Shown piece by piece: positions 32,349 to 41,046 of a stretch of 43,765 nucleotides of DNA. Source of the DNA: Clostridium sp. 1001271st1 H5 (GTDB taxonomy: Bacteria > Bacillota > Clostridia > Lachnospirales > Lachnospiraceae); contig NZ_SPHO01000033.1 in NCBI RefSeq assembly GCF_005845215.1, positions 1 through 43,765 of the forward strand, in the 5' to 3' direction. The notes beneath the pieces were generated by a model. It saw only the letters and a program-made list of their open reading frames with translations. It was not told where the DNA came from and did not search any database. A program made the position numbers and the translations under genes. The first letter of the stretch is position 1. Every line of letters begins with the position of its first letter.

Positions 32349-33059
32349 TTATCCGCCCAGATAGGATTTTTTAATGGTATCGCTTCTGGCCAGCTCTTCG
32401 CTGGAGGCTGTAATCACCATGCGTCCGTTTTCCAGCACGTAACAGCGGCTGGACACCTCCAGGGCCATGAAGGCGTTCTGCTCCACAATCAGGATTGGCA
32501 GATGCTTCTCCTTATTGATTCTTAAAAAAATATCAAACATATCGTCCACAATCACGGGAGCCAGTCCCAGGGACGGTTCGTCACACATCAGAAGCTTGGG
32601 GTCCCCCATCAGTCCCCTGGCTATGGCTAACATCTGCTGTTCGCCGCCGCTCAGCGACCCTGCTTTCTGCCCCCTTCTCTCCTTAAGGCGCGGAAATAAG
32701 TCATACATCTCCTCAATCTTTGCATTCATTTCCTTTTTGGAGCGCTTTATGCTGTAGCTTCCCATCTCCAGGTTTTCCAGAACTGTCATGTTGGAAAAAA
32801 TTTCTCTTCCTTCCGGAATCTGCACCACCCCGGTTCTGGTTATGCTGTGTGTGGGCAGGTTGGTTATATCCTGACCGTTAAACTCCACATTGCCCTTTTT
32901 TACCTTCACCCAGCCCACAATACAGTTCATGAGCGTGGTCTTTCCAGCGCCGTTTGACCCGATGATGGAAATAATTTCGTCATCGCCTATTTCAAGGGAA
33001 ATATCATGCAATGCACAGACATCGCCGTAATAAGCGTCAATCCCATTGACTTTTAACAT
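32349..33059 (-). CDS. livF: Branched-chain-type ABC transporter ATPase, LivF
   Basis: A 236-residue ATPase with Walker A GSNGAGKTTL, signature LSGGEQQMLAIARGL and Walker B LLMCDEPSLGL, and the short C-terminus typical of LivF. It is the last of the five importer genes and lies 14 bases after livG. The Liv family carries branched-chain amino acids but also other amides, urea and carboxylates. Confidence 0.92.
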   Translation of the reverse strand: MLKVNGIDAYYGDVCALHDISLEIGDDEIISIIGSNGAGKTTLMNCIVGWVKVKKGNVEFNGQDITNLPTHSITRTGVVQIPEGREIFSNMTVLENLEMGSYSIKRSKKEMNAKIEEMYDLFPRLKERRGQKAGSLSGGEQQMLAIARGLMGDPKLLMCDEPSLGLAPVIVDDMFDIFLRINKEKHLPILIVEQNAFMALEVSSRCYVLENGRMVITASSEELARSDTIKKSYLGG

Positions 33060-33073
33060 AAGAATCCCTCCGA

Positions 33074-33856
33074 TTATCTGGAATCCTGCTCCACATACCG
33101 GCTGCCCAGGTATGCGCGGATAACCTCTTCATTGCTCTGTACTTCCTTTGGCGTGCCCTCTGCTATCATGCGCCCGAAGCTCAGCACTGTTATGTAGTCG
33201 CTGATTTTCATGACCACATCCATGTTGTGCTCAATCATGAAGAACGAGTACCCGTCCTCATATGCTTTATAGATAACCTCTACCAGTTCGGCGCGCTCCG
33301 ACGGATTAAGGCCGGCCGCAGGCTCATCCAGCAGAATCAGTTTAGGGTCATTCATCATGGCCCTTCCAATCTCCGATATCTTCTGACGCCCATAGGGCAG
33401 ATTCTTCATCAGGGAGCCTCTCAGGTCATACATACCGATGCGCTTCAGAACCTCCTCGGCCTTTTCCTTAAGCCTCATTTCCTCCGCCCGGGCGCCTCTG
33501 ATATCAAAGATTCCACGCATCATGCCCATGGGCGCCTGCTGGTGTCCCCCCACCATTACATTCTCCAGCAGGGTCATGGTCGGAAATACCTTTATATTCT
33601 GGAAGGTTCTGCCGATTCCCTGCCTGGCAATATCGTGGGTGGTCATGCCGGTAATGTCTTTTCCCGCAAATTCCACCTTGCCTGATGTCAGGGGCAGTAC
33701 TCCTGTAATCAGGTTTACGGTGGTGGTCTTGCCTGCTCCGTTTGGTCCAATCAGGGCGTGGATGGTGTGCTCCTTCATGTCGATGCTGACATTGTCAACC
33801 GCCACAAGGCCCTGGAATTTTTTTGTGATTTCCGTCACTTTCAACAGACTTGCCAT
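33074..33856 (-). CDS. livG: Branched-chain-type ABC transporter ATPase, LivG
   Basis: A 260-residue ATPase with Walker A GPNGAGKTTT, a LivG-type signature variant (NLPYGRQKISEIGRAM) and Walker B LILLDEPAAGLNP, plus the LivG C-terminal extension. I prefer the start at 33856, five bases after the livM stop with GGCGGTGA upstream; an in-frame ATG at 33880 overlaps livM and has a weaker site. It pairs with LivF. Confidence 0.92.
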   Translation of the reverse strand: MASLLKVTEITKKFQGLVAVDNVSIDMKEHTIHALIGPNGAGKTTTVNLITGVLPLTSGKVEFAGKDITGMTTHDIARQGIGRTFQNIKVFPTMTLLENVMVGGHQQAPMGMMRGIFDIRGARAEEMRLKEKAEEVLKRIGMYDLRGSLMKNLPYGRQKISEIGRAMMNDPKLILLDEPAAGLNPSERAELVEVIYKAYEDGYSFFMIEHNMDVVMKISDYITVLSFGRMIAEGTPKEVQSNEEVIRAYLGSRYVEQDSR

Positions 33857-33860
33857 TCTC

Positions 33861-34847
33861 TTATTCACCGCCTTCTGCATAGCTCTTTCCGCTGATTCTC
33901 TGATACATCTTCATGAACAGACCTGTTGCCGCGCTCACCCAGCCGTCCGGGAAGAAAATCGCTCCCAGCAGAATGATGGAACAGAATACAATTTGATAGT
34001 AATTGCCCAGAAAACGCAGCATTTCCGGAAGAATGGTGACAATGGCAGAACCAAAGATGGTTCCCACCACGGACCCCAGTCCTCCCACCATCAGCATGAC
34101 CACATAGTTGGTGGACAGGTCCAGATTAAAGGTGGATGGATTGATGTAACCCATATAGTGGGCATACATGGCTCCTGCCACGGTGCCGAATATGGAGGCC
34201 ACGGTAAACGCCTTAATCTTGCAGGACGCAATGTCCACGCCGCTCATCTCCACTGCCTCCACATTGTCCCGCAGGGATTTGAAAATTCTCCCCCACTTGG
34301 AGTAAGCAATGCGCCAGGCAATAAAAAAGGCAATGGCGGTAAATACCAGAAACAGGTAATACATTTCCTTCTGGCTTTGAATCTGGAAACTTCCAATATT
34401 ATAGGGCCTTATATTGCGGATACCCTGGGTGCCTCCTGTGAATTTCGGCGTATTGGAAATCAGCAGACGCACCACCTCCCCGAATCCAATGGTGGTCAGG
34501 GACAGGTACACACCCCTGACTCTCAGGCTGGGATATCCCAGTCCCCTGCCGATGAGGATTCCCATGATTACCGCCACAATCAGACCCAGCCAGGGCGTCA
34601 GATTCGTGTATCTGGTAAACAGGGCCGAGGAATAGGCTCCCAGCGCAAAGATTCCCGCTGTGCCCAGATTCATCTGACCGGTCAGGCCAGTGATGAAATT
34701 CAGGCCTAAAACCACGATGATATTGATGAGTACGCGGTTAAGGACCATCATATAGTAATCATTTTTAATGAACAGCGGCAGAAAAGCGCCAATCACAAGG
34801 GCTCCAACAGCAAAATGCAGTGATTTAAGTTTCAGTTTCATCTTCAT
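33861..34847 (-). CDS. livM: Branched-chain-type ABC transporter permease, LivM
   Basis: A 328-residue membrane protein with about nine to ten membrane segments and LivM hallmarks: LNFITGLTGQMNLGTAGIFA, SLRVRGVYLSLTTIGFGE and MLMVGGLGSVVGTIFGS. It lies between livH and livG and forms the translocation pore with LivH. Confidence 0.93.
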   Translation of the reverse strand: MKMKLKLKSLHFAVGALVIGAFLPLFIKNDYYMMVLNRVLINIIVVLGLNFITGLTGQMNLGTAGIFALGAYSSALFTRYTNLTPWLGLIVAVIMGILIGRGLGYPSLRVRGVYLSLTTIGFGEVVRLLISNTPKFTGGTQGIRNIRPYNIGSFQIQSQKEMYYLFLVFTAIAFFIAWRIAYSKWGRIFKSLRDNVEAVEMSGVDIASCKIKAFTVASIFGTVAGAMYAHYMGYINPSTFNLDLSTNYVVMLMVGGLGSVVGTIFGSAIVTILPEMLRFLGNYYQIVFCSIILLGAIFFPDGWVSAATGLFMKMYQRISGKSYAEGGE

Positions 34848-34862
34848 CTTCCCTTACTCCTT

Positions 34863-35732
34863 TCACGCTTTCTTGCCTAAGAATCCGCTGGGATGTACCA
34901 GCAGGAATATGATTAACAGGACAAATGACACAATATCTTTGTATACAGCCGGAAGAACCACCACCGCCAGGTTTTCCACCACGCCGATGAACAGACCGCC
35001 CAGGATGGCGCCCGGCAGATATCCGAATCCTCCGATGACTCCGGCTGAAAAGCCTTTAAGGCCTATGCTGGCCGCCATGGTGGTGGATATGTTGAACAAG
35101 GGTATGATTAACATTCCTATAACGCTGCATATGATGGCGCTGACCGCTGTTGTCACGCAGATATTCTGGGCCACATTGATGCCCATCAGGGCAGCTGCCT
35201 TCTTATTCTGGGCCACACAGCGCATGGCCTTGCCTATTTTCGTAAAATTCATAAACAGCTGAAGGGCTGCCACCACCAGGATAGCCACCACGCATATGAT
35301 GACATTGGCCTTTGTGACCATAAGCGTACCAATCTTAATGGTTCCGCTGAGCCAGTTCTCTATGGTAAAGGGAACGGGACCATATATAAGGCGGATGGCC
35401 TCTGCCAGAATCCGGCCCAGCATCATGGTTCCCATGACGGCAAAGATATTGGAACGCATGTGCCGCAGCGGATTAAAGATGCCGGAAGCGATTACAGAGC
35501 CCAGGATTCCCATGAGCATGAAAGTCAGCACAATGGCCAGTGGCTTGTTCATGTTGAACTTGATGATGAAGGTGGCGGCAAAAATATACGCCCCTACGGT
35601 GATGATTTTATCATGGCTGAAGTTAAGCAGTCCTGTGGAATTCCATATCAGGGTATACTCGATGGCAACCAGGGCATAGATGAATCCCATGGCAATACCG
35701 CTTATCAGTAGCTGAAGTATAGTGCCCATCAT
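34863..35732 (-). CDS. livH: Branched-chain-type ABC transporter permease, LivH
   Basis: A 289-residue membrane protein of the LivH family with the N-terminal GIAMGFIYALVAIEYTLIWNSTGLLNF segment and the conserved GGFGYLPGAILGGLFIG loop (both read along the protein in that order). The start is the first of two adjacent ATGs after a GGAGGT site. It lies 77 bases after the binding-protein stop and 15 bases before livM. Confidence 0.93.
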   Translation of the reverse strand: MMGTILQLLISGIAMGFIYALVAIEYTLIWNSTGLLNFSHDKIITVGAYIFAATFIIKFNMNKPLAIVLTFMLMGILGSVIASGIFNPLRHMRSNIFAVMGTMMLGRILAEAIRLIYGPVPFTIENWLSGTIKIGTLMVTKANVIICVVAILVVAALQLFMNFTKIGKAMRCVAQNKKAAALMGINVAQNICVTTAVSAIICSVIGMLIIPLFNISTTMAASIGLKGFSAGVIGGFGYLPGAILGGLFIGVVENLAVVVLPAVYKDIVSFVLLIIFLLVHPSGFLGKKA

Positions 35733-35809
35733 TTACCTCCTTTTCGTCATGACAGGGACCGGATTTGGATTCAGGCCAGGTCCGGCCCCTGTCCTCTATC
35801 AGTCAGAAA

Positions 35810-37015
35810 CTATTCCACAGAAACAGCCTTGATGAACTTCGGAACCTTGTTCTCAATCTGTGCCACATTGATGTTGTGGACCAAGTCATTGTTCTCATCG
35901 CAGGTAATGACTCCCACCGGCACATTTAAATCCTTAAGTCCCTTGACCGCTTCCATAACAGCCTTGCGGTCCGTTGTCCCTGCTGCTTTGATTCCCTCCA
36001 GAAGGGCCACTGCACCGCCGTAATAGGATGCTGCGTATAATTCCGGTTCAATCTCATACTTTTTCTCAAAATTTTCCTTAAAGGAAACAAGGGTTGGGTC
36101 GTCGCTGGTGGACACATAATCCGTCACTCCGTACCATCCTTCTATGTACTCTGCCTTGCACATGTCAATTACCTGCTGCATGGTAACGCCCGGAGACGAC
36201 ACTACCTTTACATCCAGTCCCAGCTCGTATATCTGACGTGCATGAATGGCCAGCTCGGCGTCGTGAGTCCATATAATAACCGTGTCCACGCCTGCATCCT
36301 TCATCTTCATGACCTGAGGCGTAAAGTCCTTGTCTCCCGTGTTATGTCCTTCTTCCACATACTCCATTCCGTTGTCCGCGCAGTACTGCTTGATAACACC
36401 CTCTGCGCCTGTTCCAAAGTCGTCATTGTTAAAGAACAGTCCCAGCTTCTTGCAGCCAAGCTCCTTTGCGTAGGCTGCCGCTGCCTCTGCGAAAATACTG
36501 TCGGAAGCCCTGCAGCGGAACAGATAATCATTGTCCAGGGTACTGATTTGCGGTGTGGTTCCGCCTGTGAAGGTGGCCACCCCTGCCTGCTTTACCACTG
36601 CTTCAACTGCCAGTGCATTGGTGCTTCTGTGGGGACCAACAATACCCACCACGCCTTCGCCAATCAGCTTATTGGCACAGGTCACGGCCATGTCCTGGAG
36701 TGTCTGGTCATCCACAATGGTCAGCTCTATCTGCTTTCCATTGATTCCTCCGGCTGCATTGTACTCATCCACAGCCATCTGCACTCCCTGGTTCATGCGC
36801 TCCCCGTTCAGCGGATTATCCCCTGTCATCATGGAAATAAGGCCAATCTTAATGACATCGCCCTCATCCGCAGAAGCCTCCCCGCCGGAACCTGCCTGGG
36901 TATCCCCTGCCTGGGAACCTGCGCTGCCGGAAGACGCCCCCTGCTGTCCTCCGCACGCTGCCAGTGACAAAGCCAAGCTTACACTTAACGCAATTGCTGC
37001 CCATTTCTTTAACAT
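35810..37015 (-). CDS. Branched-chain-type substrate-binding lipoprotein, LivJ-like
   Basis: A 401-residue lipoprotein: signal peptide ending LSLAAC (C21), a Ser/Gly/Gln linker, then a Peripla_BP_6 fold with IKIGLISMMTGDNPLNGERM, GKQIELTIVDDQ and VVGIVGPHRSTNALA. It delivers ligand to LivHM. The GldA-like gene lies 39 bases upstream in the same direction. The association with an aldolase and hydroxyacid dehydrogenase suggests a ligand other than leucine, but the sequence alone does not name it. Confidence 0.9.
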   Translation of the reverse strand: MLKKWAAIALSVSLALSLAACGGQQGASSGSAGSQAGDTQAGSGGEASADEGDVIKIGLISMMTGDNPLNGERMNQGVQMAVDEYNAAGGINGKQIELTIVDDQTLQDMAVTCANKLIGEGVVGIVGPHRSTNALAVEAVVKQAGVATFTGGTTPQISTLDNDYLFRCRASDSIFAEAAAAYAKELGCKKLGLFFNNDDFGTGAEGVIKQYCADNGMEYVEEGHNTGDKDFTPQVMKMKDAGVDTVIIWTHDAELAIHARQIYELGLDVKVVSSPGVTMQQVIDMCKAEYIEGWYGVTDYVSTSDDPTLVSFKENFEKKYEIEPELYAASYYGGAVALLEGIKAAGTTDRKAVMEAVKGLKDLNVPVGVITCDENNDLVHNINVAQIENKVPKFIKAVSVE

Positions 37016-37054
37016 AATACCTTCTCCTTTACTTTTTATTTTTACTTTTTTTAG

Positions 37055-38134
37055 TTACATAATATACTTAAAGCCATCCCGGATTTGTTCCAGAAGTTCC
37101 ATGTCATCGGGAATCGTTACCCGGTGCACATATGCAATCAGCTCCTCCAGTCCCTCTTCCGGCACCCCCGCTTCCCTTATGCTGACAGGTATCCCTGCCT
37201 CCCTGAGAAATGCCTTCAGTTCTTCAATTTCTTCCTCCGGTCTTCCGTTGACAGCCAGCTGGAGGGGCAGGGCCATGGCGACGATTTCCCCGTGAAGATA
37301 GTTTTTTCTCACGTCCTTGTGCATATAGCAGACCGCGTCATAAAAATTATGTGCAACAGCCAGCTGCTTGCCTCCTGTGGACAGGTCCGATACCATGCCT
37401 GTCAGCATGATATTCATGTTCACCATGTCGTCTATGAGCATGCTGTCCTTCTTGTCATCGAAATCCTTAAGGGCCTGTCTGGTATCCCTCATATATTTAC
37501 TGTAGGTGAAATCCGCAATCTTTGTGGCTATCTCCGAGGTGGCAATCATGCCTTCGTCCTTCAGGTGGGACATGGTGAAGCTGAATTCCGGTTTCTTCGC
37601 CATGGCGTCCACAATGCCCGACACAAAATAACGCCTTGGACAATCATTGACCACCAAATCCATGTCCACGATAACCCCGCTGATTTCATGGTTCAGGAAA
37701 CCGCTGTGGTCCACATTCCCGTCCTCGCCGTATACCACATACAGCACAGCGTAAGCCGCACATGTGGCTGCGGATGTGGGTATGGTAAAGATGCTGGCGC
37801 CTGCCATGTCTCCGGCTGCCTTGGCAATGTCTATGATGCGGCCGCCCCCGATTCCTGCCACAATTTCAGCCCCTGATTCCCTGACCCTGGCAGCCACCTC
37901 CCCGAAACTCTTCTCAGTGGAAGGTCCCTCAAATATCTCCCACTGGAATGTAATTCCGGCCTGCCTCAGACTTTCCTCCAGCACCTGGCAGGTCTTCCCC
38001 CTCACCACCTGGTCCCCATACAGCAGGTAAGCCTTCTTACCGAAACATACCATCTCCTCTCCCGCGCGCTTAAGTGCGCCGTGGCACTGGATATAACGTC
38101 CAGCTCCTACCTGAATGTGTTTACCTTCAAACAT
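37055..38134 (-). CDS. Iron-containing alcohol dehydrogenase family, GldA-like
   Basis: A 359-residue NAD-dependent dehydrogenase. It has the nucleotide motif GIGGGRIIDIAKAAGD, the IPTSAATCAAY loop, and metal-ligand positions D in GIVDAMAK and H in AHNFYDAV and HGEIVAMALPLQ, as in glycerol dehydrogenase. Length and order match the family. It is the first structural gene after the regulator, with AAAAGGAGAGG before its ATG and an AT-rich candidate operator upstream. Probable substrate: a small polyol, diol or hydroxy-carbonyl linked to the aldolase product. Glycerol itself is possible but not favoured by context. Confidence 0.88.
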   Translation of the reverse strand: MFEGKHIQVGAGRYIQCHGALKRAGEEMVCFGKKAYLLYGDQVVRGKTCQVLEESLRQAGITFQWEIFEGPSTEKSFGEVAARVRESGAEIVAGIGGGRIIDIAKAAGDMAGASIFTIPTSAATCAAYAVLYVVYGEDGNVDHSGFLNHEISGVIVDMDLVVNDCPRRYFVSGIVDAMAKKPEFSFTMSHLKDEGMIATSEIATKIADFTYSKYMRDTRQALKDFDDKKDSMLIDDMVNMNIMLTGMVSDLSTGGKQLAVAHNFYDAVCYMHKDVRKNYLHGEIVAMALPLQLAVNGRPEEEIEELKAFLREAGIPVSIREAGVPEEGLEELIAYVHRVTIPDDMELLEQIRDGFKYIM

Positions 38135-38181
38135 CTTTGTCCTCTCCTTTTAACGCAATTTTTAATTTGTTATGGCAAAAT

Positions 38182-38200
38182 AATAAATTAAAAATTAAAA
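38182..38200. promoter_or_regulatory. Candidate GntR operator before the gldA-like gene
   Basis: AATAAATTAAAAATTAAAA, about 48 bases before the gldA-like start codon, occurs identically in opposite orientation at 39070-39088 in front of the GntR gene. Inference: binding site of that regulator. Confidence 0.55.
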
Positions 38201-38354
38201 TTTTTTATTTGAGAGTACACTTTATCAAACTAAGTGCCGGGCAGCCCATGAACGCATGATATAAATGCATGAAACATGGATTGCCTGATTCTTAGCTTAA
38301 CCGCAAGCTTTATAATTCGATTATTGTTTTAATTACATCCGTTACTGCTTCTTC

Positions 38355-39005
38355 TTACTGCTTCTGGTTGGTGATGATGTAAAATATGTTGTTTATATGG
38401 CCGGCAATCATCTGCTCAGACTGCTCCACATCCTTATTCCTTAAATATTCCAACAGCTTATAATGGTCATCCACCGTGGAACGGAAATTCCTGTTTCGCA
38501 GCGGCAGCACAAGGTAATTGGCCACCAGGAACTGTCCCTGTATCCTCTTATACAGCTCCGATAAGTACTCATTCCTTGCCCCGGATACCAGGACCCGGTG
38601 AAATCTCAGGTCTGTCTTGGACAGTTCCAGGAAATCCCCCTTATCCAGATACTCCTCACACTTTTTGGCGCAAATCTCCAACTGGTCAATCAATGAGGAT
38701 GGGTCTCCGGCCTCAGAAAGGAAATGCTCAATGGCATGCTTTTCAATCATCAGCCTTACATCGCAGATATTCTTAATCTGGTTCTGGTCAAAGGTGGGGA
38801 CCACCACACGCCCGTTGCTGAGCTTTTCCAGGACTCCGTCATTGACCAAAAGCTTCACCGCCTGAACCACCGGCGTCCTGCTGACTTCATACTTCTCGCA
38901 TAAAACGTCAAGTGAGATAGCGTCATCCATCTTGTATTCACCGAGGATAAAACTATCAATAATCTGGTCATAGATAATCTTATCTAAATTCTTTTTTACC
39001 CTCAT
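38355..39005 (-). CDS. GntR-family (FadR/FCD) transcriptional regulator
   Basis: A 216-residue regulator. The N-terminal winged helix reads LDVLCEKYEVSRTPVVQAVKLLVNDGVLEK across its recognition part, and the C-terminal FCD domain has the usual metal/ligand residues in DLRFHRVLV, DDHYKLLEYL and GHINN. FCD regulators of this type respond to carboxylates or sugar acids. It lies 220 bases upstream of the gldA-like gene in the same direction and is the likely regulator of the whole 26806-39005 region through the shared AT-rich sites. The effector is unknown. Confidence 0.9.
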   Translation of the reverse strand: MRVKKNLDKIIYDQIIDSFILGEYKMDDAISLDVLCEKYEVSRTPVVQAVKLLVNDGVLEKLSNGRVVVPTFDQNQIKNICDVRLMIEKHAIEHFLSEAGDPSSLIDQLEICAKKCEEYLDKGDFLELSKTDLRFHRVLVSGARNEYLSELYKRIQGQFLVANYLVLPLRNRNFRSTVDDHYKLLEYLRNKDVEQSEQMIAGHINNIFYIITNQKQ

Positions 39006-39069
39006 CTCAACAGCTCCTTTGCTCGTACTATCATTATAAAGGATAAAATGAAATAATGCAATATTAAAT

Positions 39070-39088
39070 TTTTAATTTTTAATTTATT
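39070..39088. promoter_or_regulatory. Candidate GntR autoregulatory operator
   Basis: The 19 bases are the exact reverse complement of 38182-38200 and lie 65 bases before the gntR start codon, within a long A/T stretch (39058-39090). They may also affect the divergent small gene that starts at 39243. Confidence 0.55.
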
Positions 39089-39148
39089 TTTGTGGCTAAT
39101 ACACATCCGCCCCCTGTTTATTTCGTTTATGTTTAGTCAATTTGCGAA

Positions 39149-39177
39149 TTGTTATCTTTATTTCCCATTGATATACT
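39149..39177 (+). promoter_or_regulatory. Promoter of the small ORF at 39243
   Basis: TTGTTA (39149-39154) and TATACT (39172-39177) are 17 bases apart, about 65 bases before the start codon. Confidence 0.55.
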
Positions 39178-39242
39178 GGTTATATTCTATAAACAAAGTG
39201 CTGCGCTGCGCAGTACAAGCCAACAGAACGGAGGGTTCTTGT

Positions 39243-39488
39243 ATGAAACTGGAAAATATCTCAGATGTAAAAGCATTTTTTGAAGCAGTGGACCAGTGTA
39301 AGGGAAAAATCGAGCTGGTATCCCAGGAAGGCGACCGGATTAACCTTAAGTCAAAGCTGACCCAATATCTCTCCATTGCCAATATGTGTTCCAACGGATA
39401 CATCAAGGAGCTGGAGTTAGTGGTGCATGAAAAGGAGGACATGGACCGTCTGATTGAATTCATGCTGAGCGGCGAAAACCTGAAATAG
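39243..39488 (+). CDS. Small conserved-looking protein of unknown function
   Basis: An 81-residue soluble protein (MKLENISDVKAFFEAVDQC...). It has no signal or membrane segment. It resembles small proteins I recall from Lachnospiraceae genomes that begin with a similar MKLENI-DVKAFL pattern, but no function is known to me. The start has GGAGGG eight bases upstream; an in-frame ATG at 39090 would run back through the promoter and is rejected. A terminator follows, so it is a one-gene unit. Confidence 0.75.
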   Translation: MKLENISDVKAFFEAVDQCKGKIELVSQEGDRINLKSKLTQYLSIANMCSNGYIKELELVVHEKEDMDRLIEFMLSGENLK

Positions 39489-39523
39489 GGCACACAATAG
39501 GGCACACAATGGCCAAACATAAT

Positions 39524-39570
39524 ACGGGCCGCCGGGGCAGCTGATTTGCTGTCCCCGACGGCCCGTTTTC
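39524..39570 (+). terminator. Rho-independent terminator
   Basis: A GC-rich stem (ACGGGCCG...CGGCCCGT with an inner CGGGG/CCCCG part and small bulges) ends in GTTTTCTCCC on the plus strand, 36 bases after the small gene's stop. Confidence 0.8.
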
Positions 39571-39592
39571 TCCCAGCCAGACGTATATGACA

Positions 39593-40090
39593 TTACATCA
39601 CAAGCTTGCGCGGAAATGTCCTGCGCATGGCTCCTATCATTCTCTCATTGGGTTCAAACAGTACCTTGAAATGGTCCGGTCCCTTCTGATATATGAGGGC
39701 ATACACCTTGGCATCCCGCATGCCTGATGAAAAATCCTTTATCTTCATGCCCTGCTTCTCATAATCCTTAAGCACAAAGGAATCAGCCGGAGCCACAATC
39801 TGGATGTCGTCCTTCTCACAGTCAAATATCTTTTTTCTCTTTGCCTTTCCCAAGATACGGTCCACCGACAGGCCGCCTTCCGCAAACAGATATTCAAATT
39901 CCACGCTCAGGTTCAGAAACACAAAATAGGTGGCCGCACCTGCTATGGTCATGACAATTACGCCAAACACGGTCTGAAGTGCGGAAAGCACGGAGAAAAT
40001 ACAGACCGCAATCATTAAAATCTTTACAGGAACAGCATATGCCGGAGATTTTCTCTTCACAAGCCACTCTACATAGTTATCATCGTTCAT
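39593..40090 (-). CDS. Small membrane protein of unknown function (possibly DUF6106)
   Basis: A 165-residue protein with two adjacent membrane segments near the N-terminus (about residues 20-60) and a soluble C-terminal part. It resembles Lachnospiraceae proteins I associate with DUF6106, a tentative match. Start 40090 has AAAGGAGAG upstream; an earlier in-frame Met at 40126 is rejected. It lies 48 bases after the DtxR-type gene and may be co-transcribed with it. No catalytic motif is seen. Confidence 0.7.
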   Translation of the reverse strand: MNDDNYVEWLVKRKSPAYAVPVKILMIAVCIFSVLSALQTVFGVIVMTIAGAATYFVFLNLSVEFEYLFAEGGLSVDRILGKAKRKKIFDCEKDDIQIVAPADSFVLKDYEKQGMKIKDFSSGMRDAKVYALIYQKGPDHFKVLFEPNERMIGAMRRTFPRKLVM

Positions 40091-40137
40091 AATGTCTCTC
40101 CTTTTATCATTTTGCATATTACACATTATACAATACT

Positions 40138-40590
40138 TTATCCCATATTTCCAGTAATATCATTCTTATGCCGCAGGAAAGAGAGGGTCTGCTCCATATT
40201 TTCCACAGTCCTGTGATTGATGAAATGCTCAATTTTCTCCACCAGCTCCAGTTCATCCTCCGTGTGGTTAAGGGCGCAGAAAAAGTCCTGAAGCACCTGG
40301 TGCCGGTGCAGAAGGTATCTGCCCTCCTGGTATCCCTTATCCGTCATCATGATGGAGCCGTACTTTTTAAAATCAATATACCCGGCTTTTCTCAGATTAT
40401 CCAGCATCTTTGAGGCGGATGAGGGTCTTACATGAAGGCTGGCAGCCAGGGAGCTGACACGGATGGGTTCCCCCTCTTCCTCCATTCTGCACACCATCTC
40501 CAGATAATCCTCCATGGATGAGGTCATTTCCTCGGAACCGGAGCGCTCATATCCTTTCATGGTATAGAATCCATCTTTTTCAGTAACCAA
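40138..40590 (-). CDS. DtxR/MntR-family metal-dependent repressor
   Basis: A 150-residue regulator: winged helix SSLAASLHVRPSSASKMLDNL (recognition part within), YGSIMMTDKGYQEG wing, and a dimerisation/metal domain with HRHQVLQDFF and EKIEHFINHRTVENM. Translation appears to start at a TTG (40590) with AGGAGGG just upstream; an internal ATG at 40560 lacks a ribosome site. It is divergent from feoA with 74 bases between starts, so it probably controls ferrous iron uptake. Iron or manganese as co-repressor cannot be decided by eye. Confidence 0.88.
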   Translation of the reverse strand: MVTEKDGFYTMKGYERSGSEEMTSSMEDYLEMVCRMEEEGEPIRVSSLAASLHVRPSSASKMLDNLRKAGYIDFKKYGSIMMTDKGYQEGRYLLHRHQVLQDFFCALNHTEDELELVEKIEHFINHRTVENMEQTLSFLRHKNDITGNMG

Positions 40591-40632
40591 AGTGTCCCTC
40601 CTGCAATACTATATGAGTAAGAAAAAGTTTCC

Positions 40633-40641
40633 CTATCCTAA
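40633..40641 (-). promoter_or_regulatory. Possible half-site for the DtxR-type repressor
   Basis: TTAGGATAG on the minus strand matches the first half of the DtxR/IdeR consensus (TTAGGTTAG) and lies between the divergent repressor and feoA starts. No clear second half is visible, so this is weak. Confidence 0.3.
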
Positions 40642-40664
40642 ATCTATTGCGAGGTATTGTAATT

Positions 40665-40952
40665 ATGAAAGAATTTCTAAGTTTGAACGATATAAAACCC
40701 GGGAACCGGGCGCGGGTAAAAGAGCTTACTTCCACAGGCAGCATCCGCAGACGTCTCCTGGATATCGGCCTGGTGGAAAACACGGAGGTGGAATGCCTGG
40801 GGCAAAGCCCTCTGGGCGACCCATGCGCCTACCTGATCCGGGGTGCTGTCATCGCCATCCGGTCAGAGGACTGCCGCGGGATTCTGGTCCAGCCCTGCAC
40901 TGGCTTCAGCCAACAGGAAGCAATGGAGGGCTGCACCAGCACCAGCCTGTGA
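40665..40952 (+). CDS. feoA: FeoA, ferrous iron transport accessory protein
   Basis: A 95-residue SH3-like protein (LSLNDIKPGNRARVKEL, GSIRRRLLDIGLVENTEVECLGQSPLGDP, YLIRGAVIAIR) that supports FeoB. A slightly longer than usual C-terminal tail is rich in Cys, Thr and Ser. The ATG at 40665 has GCGAGGT upstream; an in-frame TTG at 40647 is inside that site. feoB follows 94 bases downstream. Confidence 0.93.
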   Translation: MKEFLSLNDIKPGNRARVKELTSTGSIRRRLLDIGLVENTEVECLGQSPLGDPCAYLIRGAVIAIRSEDCRGILVQPCTGFSQQEAMEGCTSTSL

Positions 40953-41046
40953 GCCGCCCCCAAAAACTGCGGATTTAAGAAACATCATCTGATTCCGGTC
41001 AGATGCAGAATTGCCTAATATAAAAAAAGAAAAAAGGAGTATTAAA

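Noticed and set aside
33438..34709. Very long open frame (423 codons) antisense to livG and livM
   Set aside because: Both opposite-strand genes have full family motifs; this frame's translation is low in structure, rich in His/Gln/Ser and has no plausible start.
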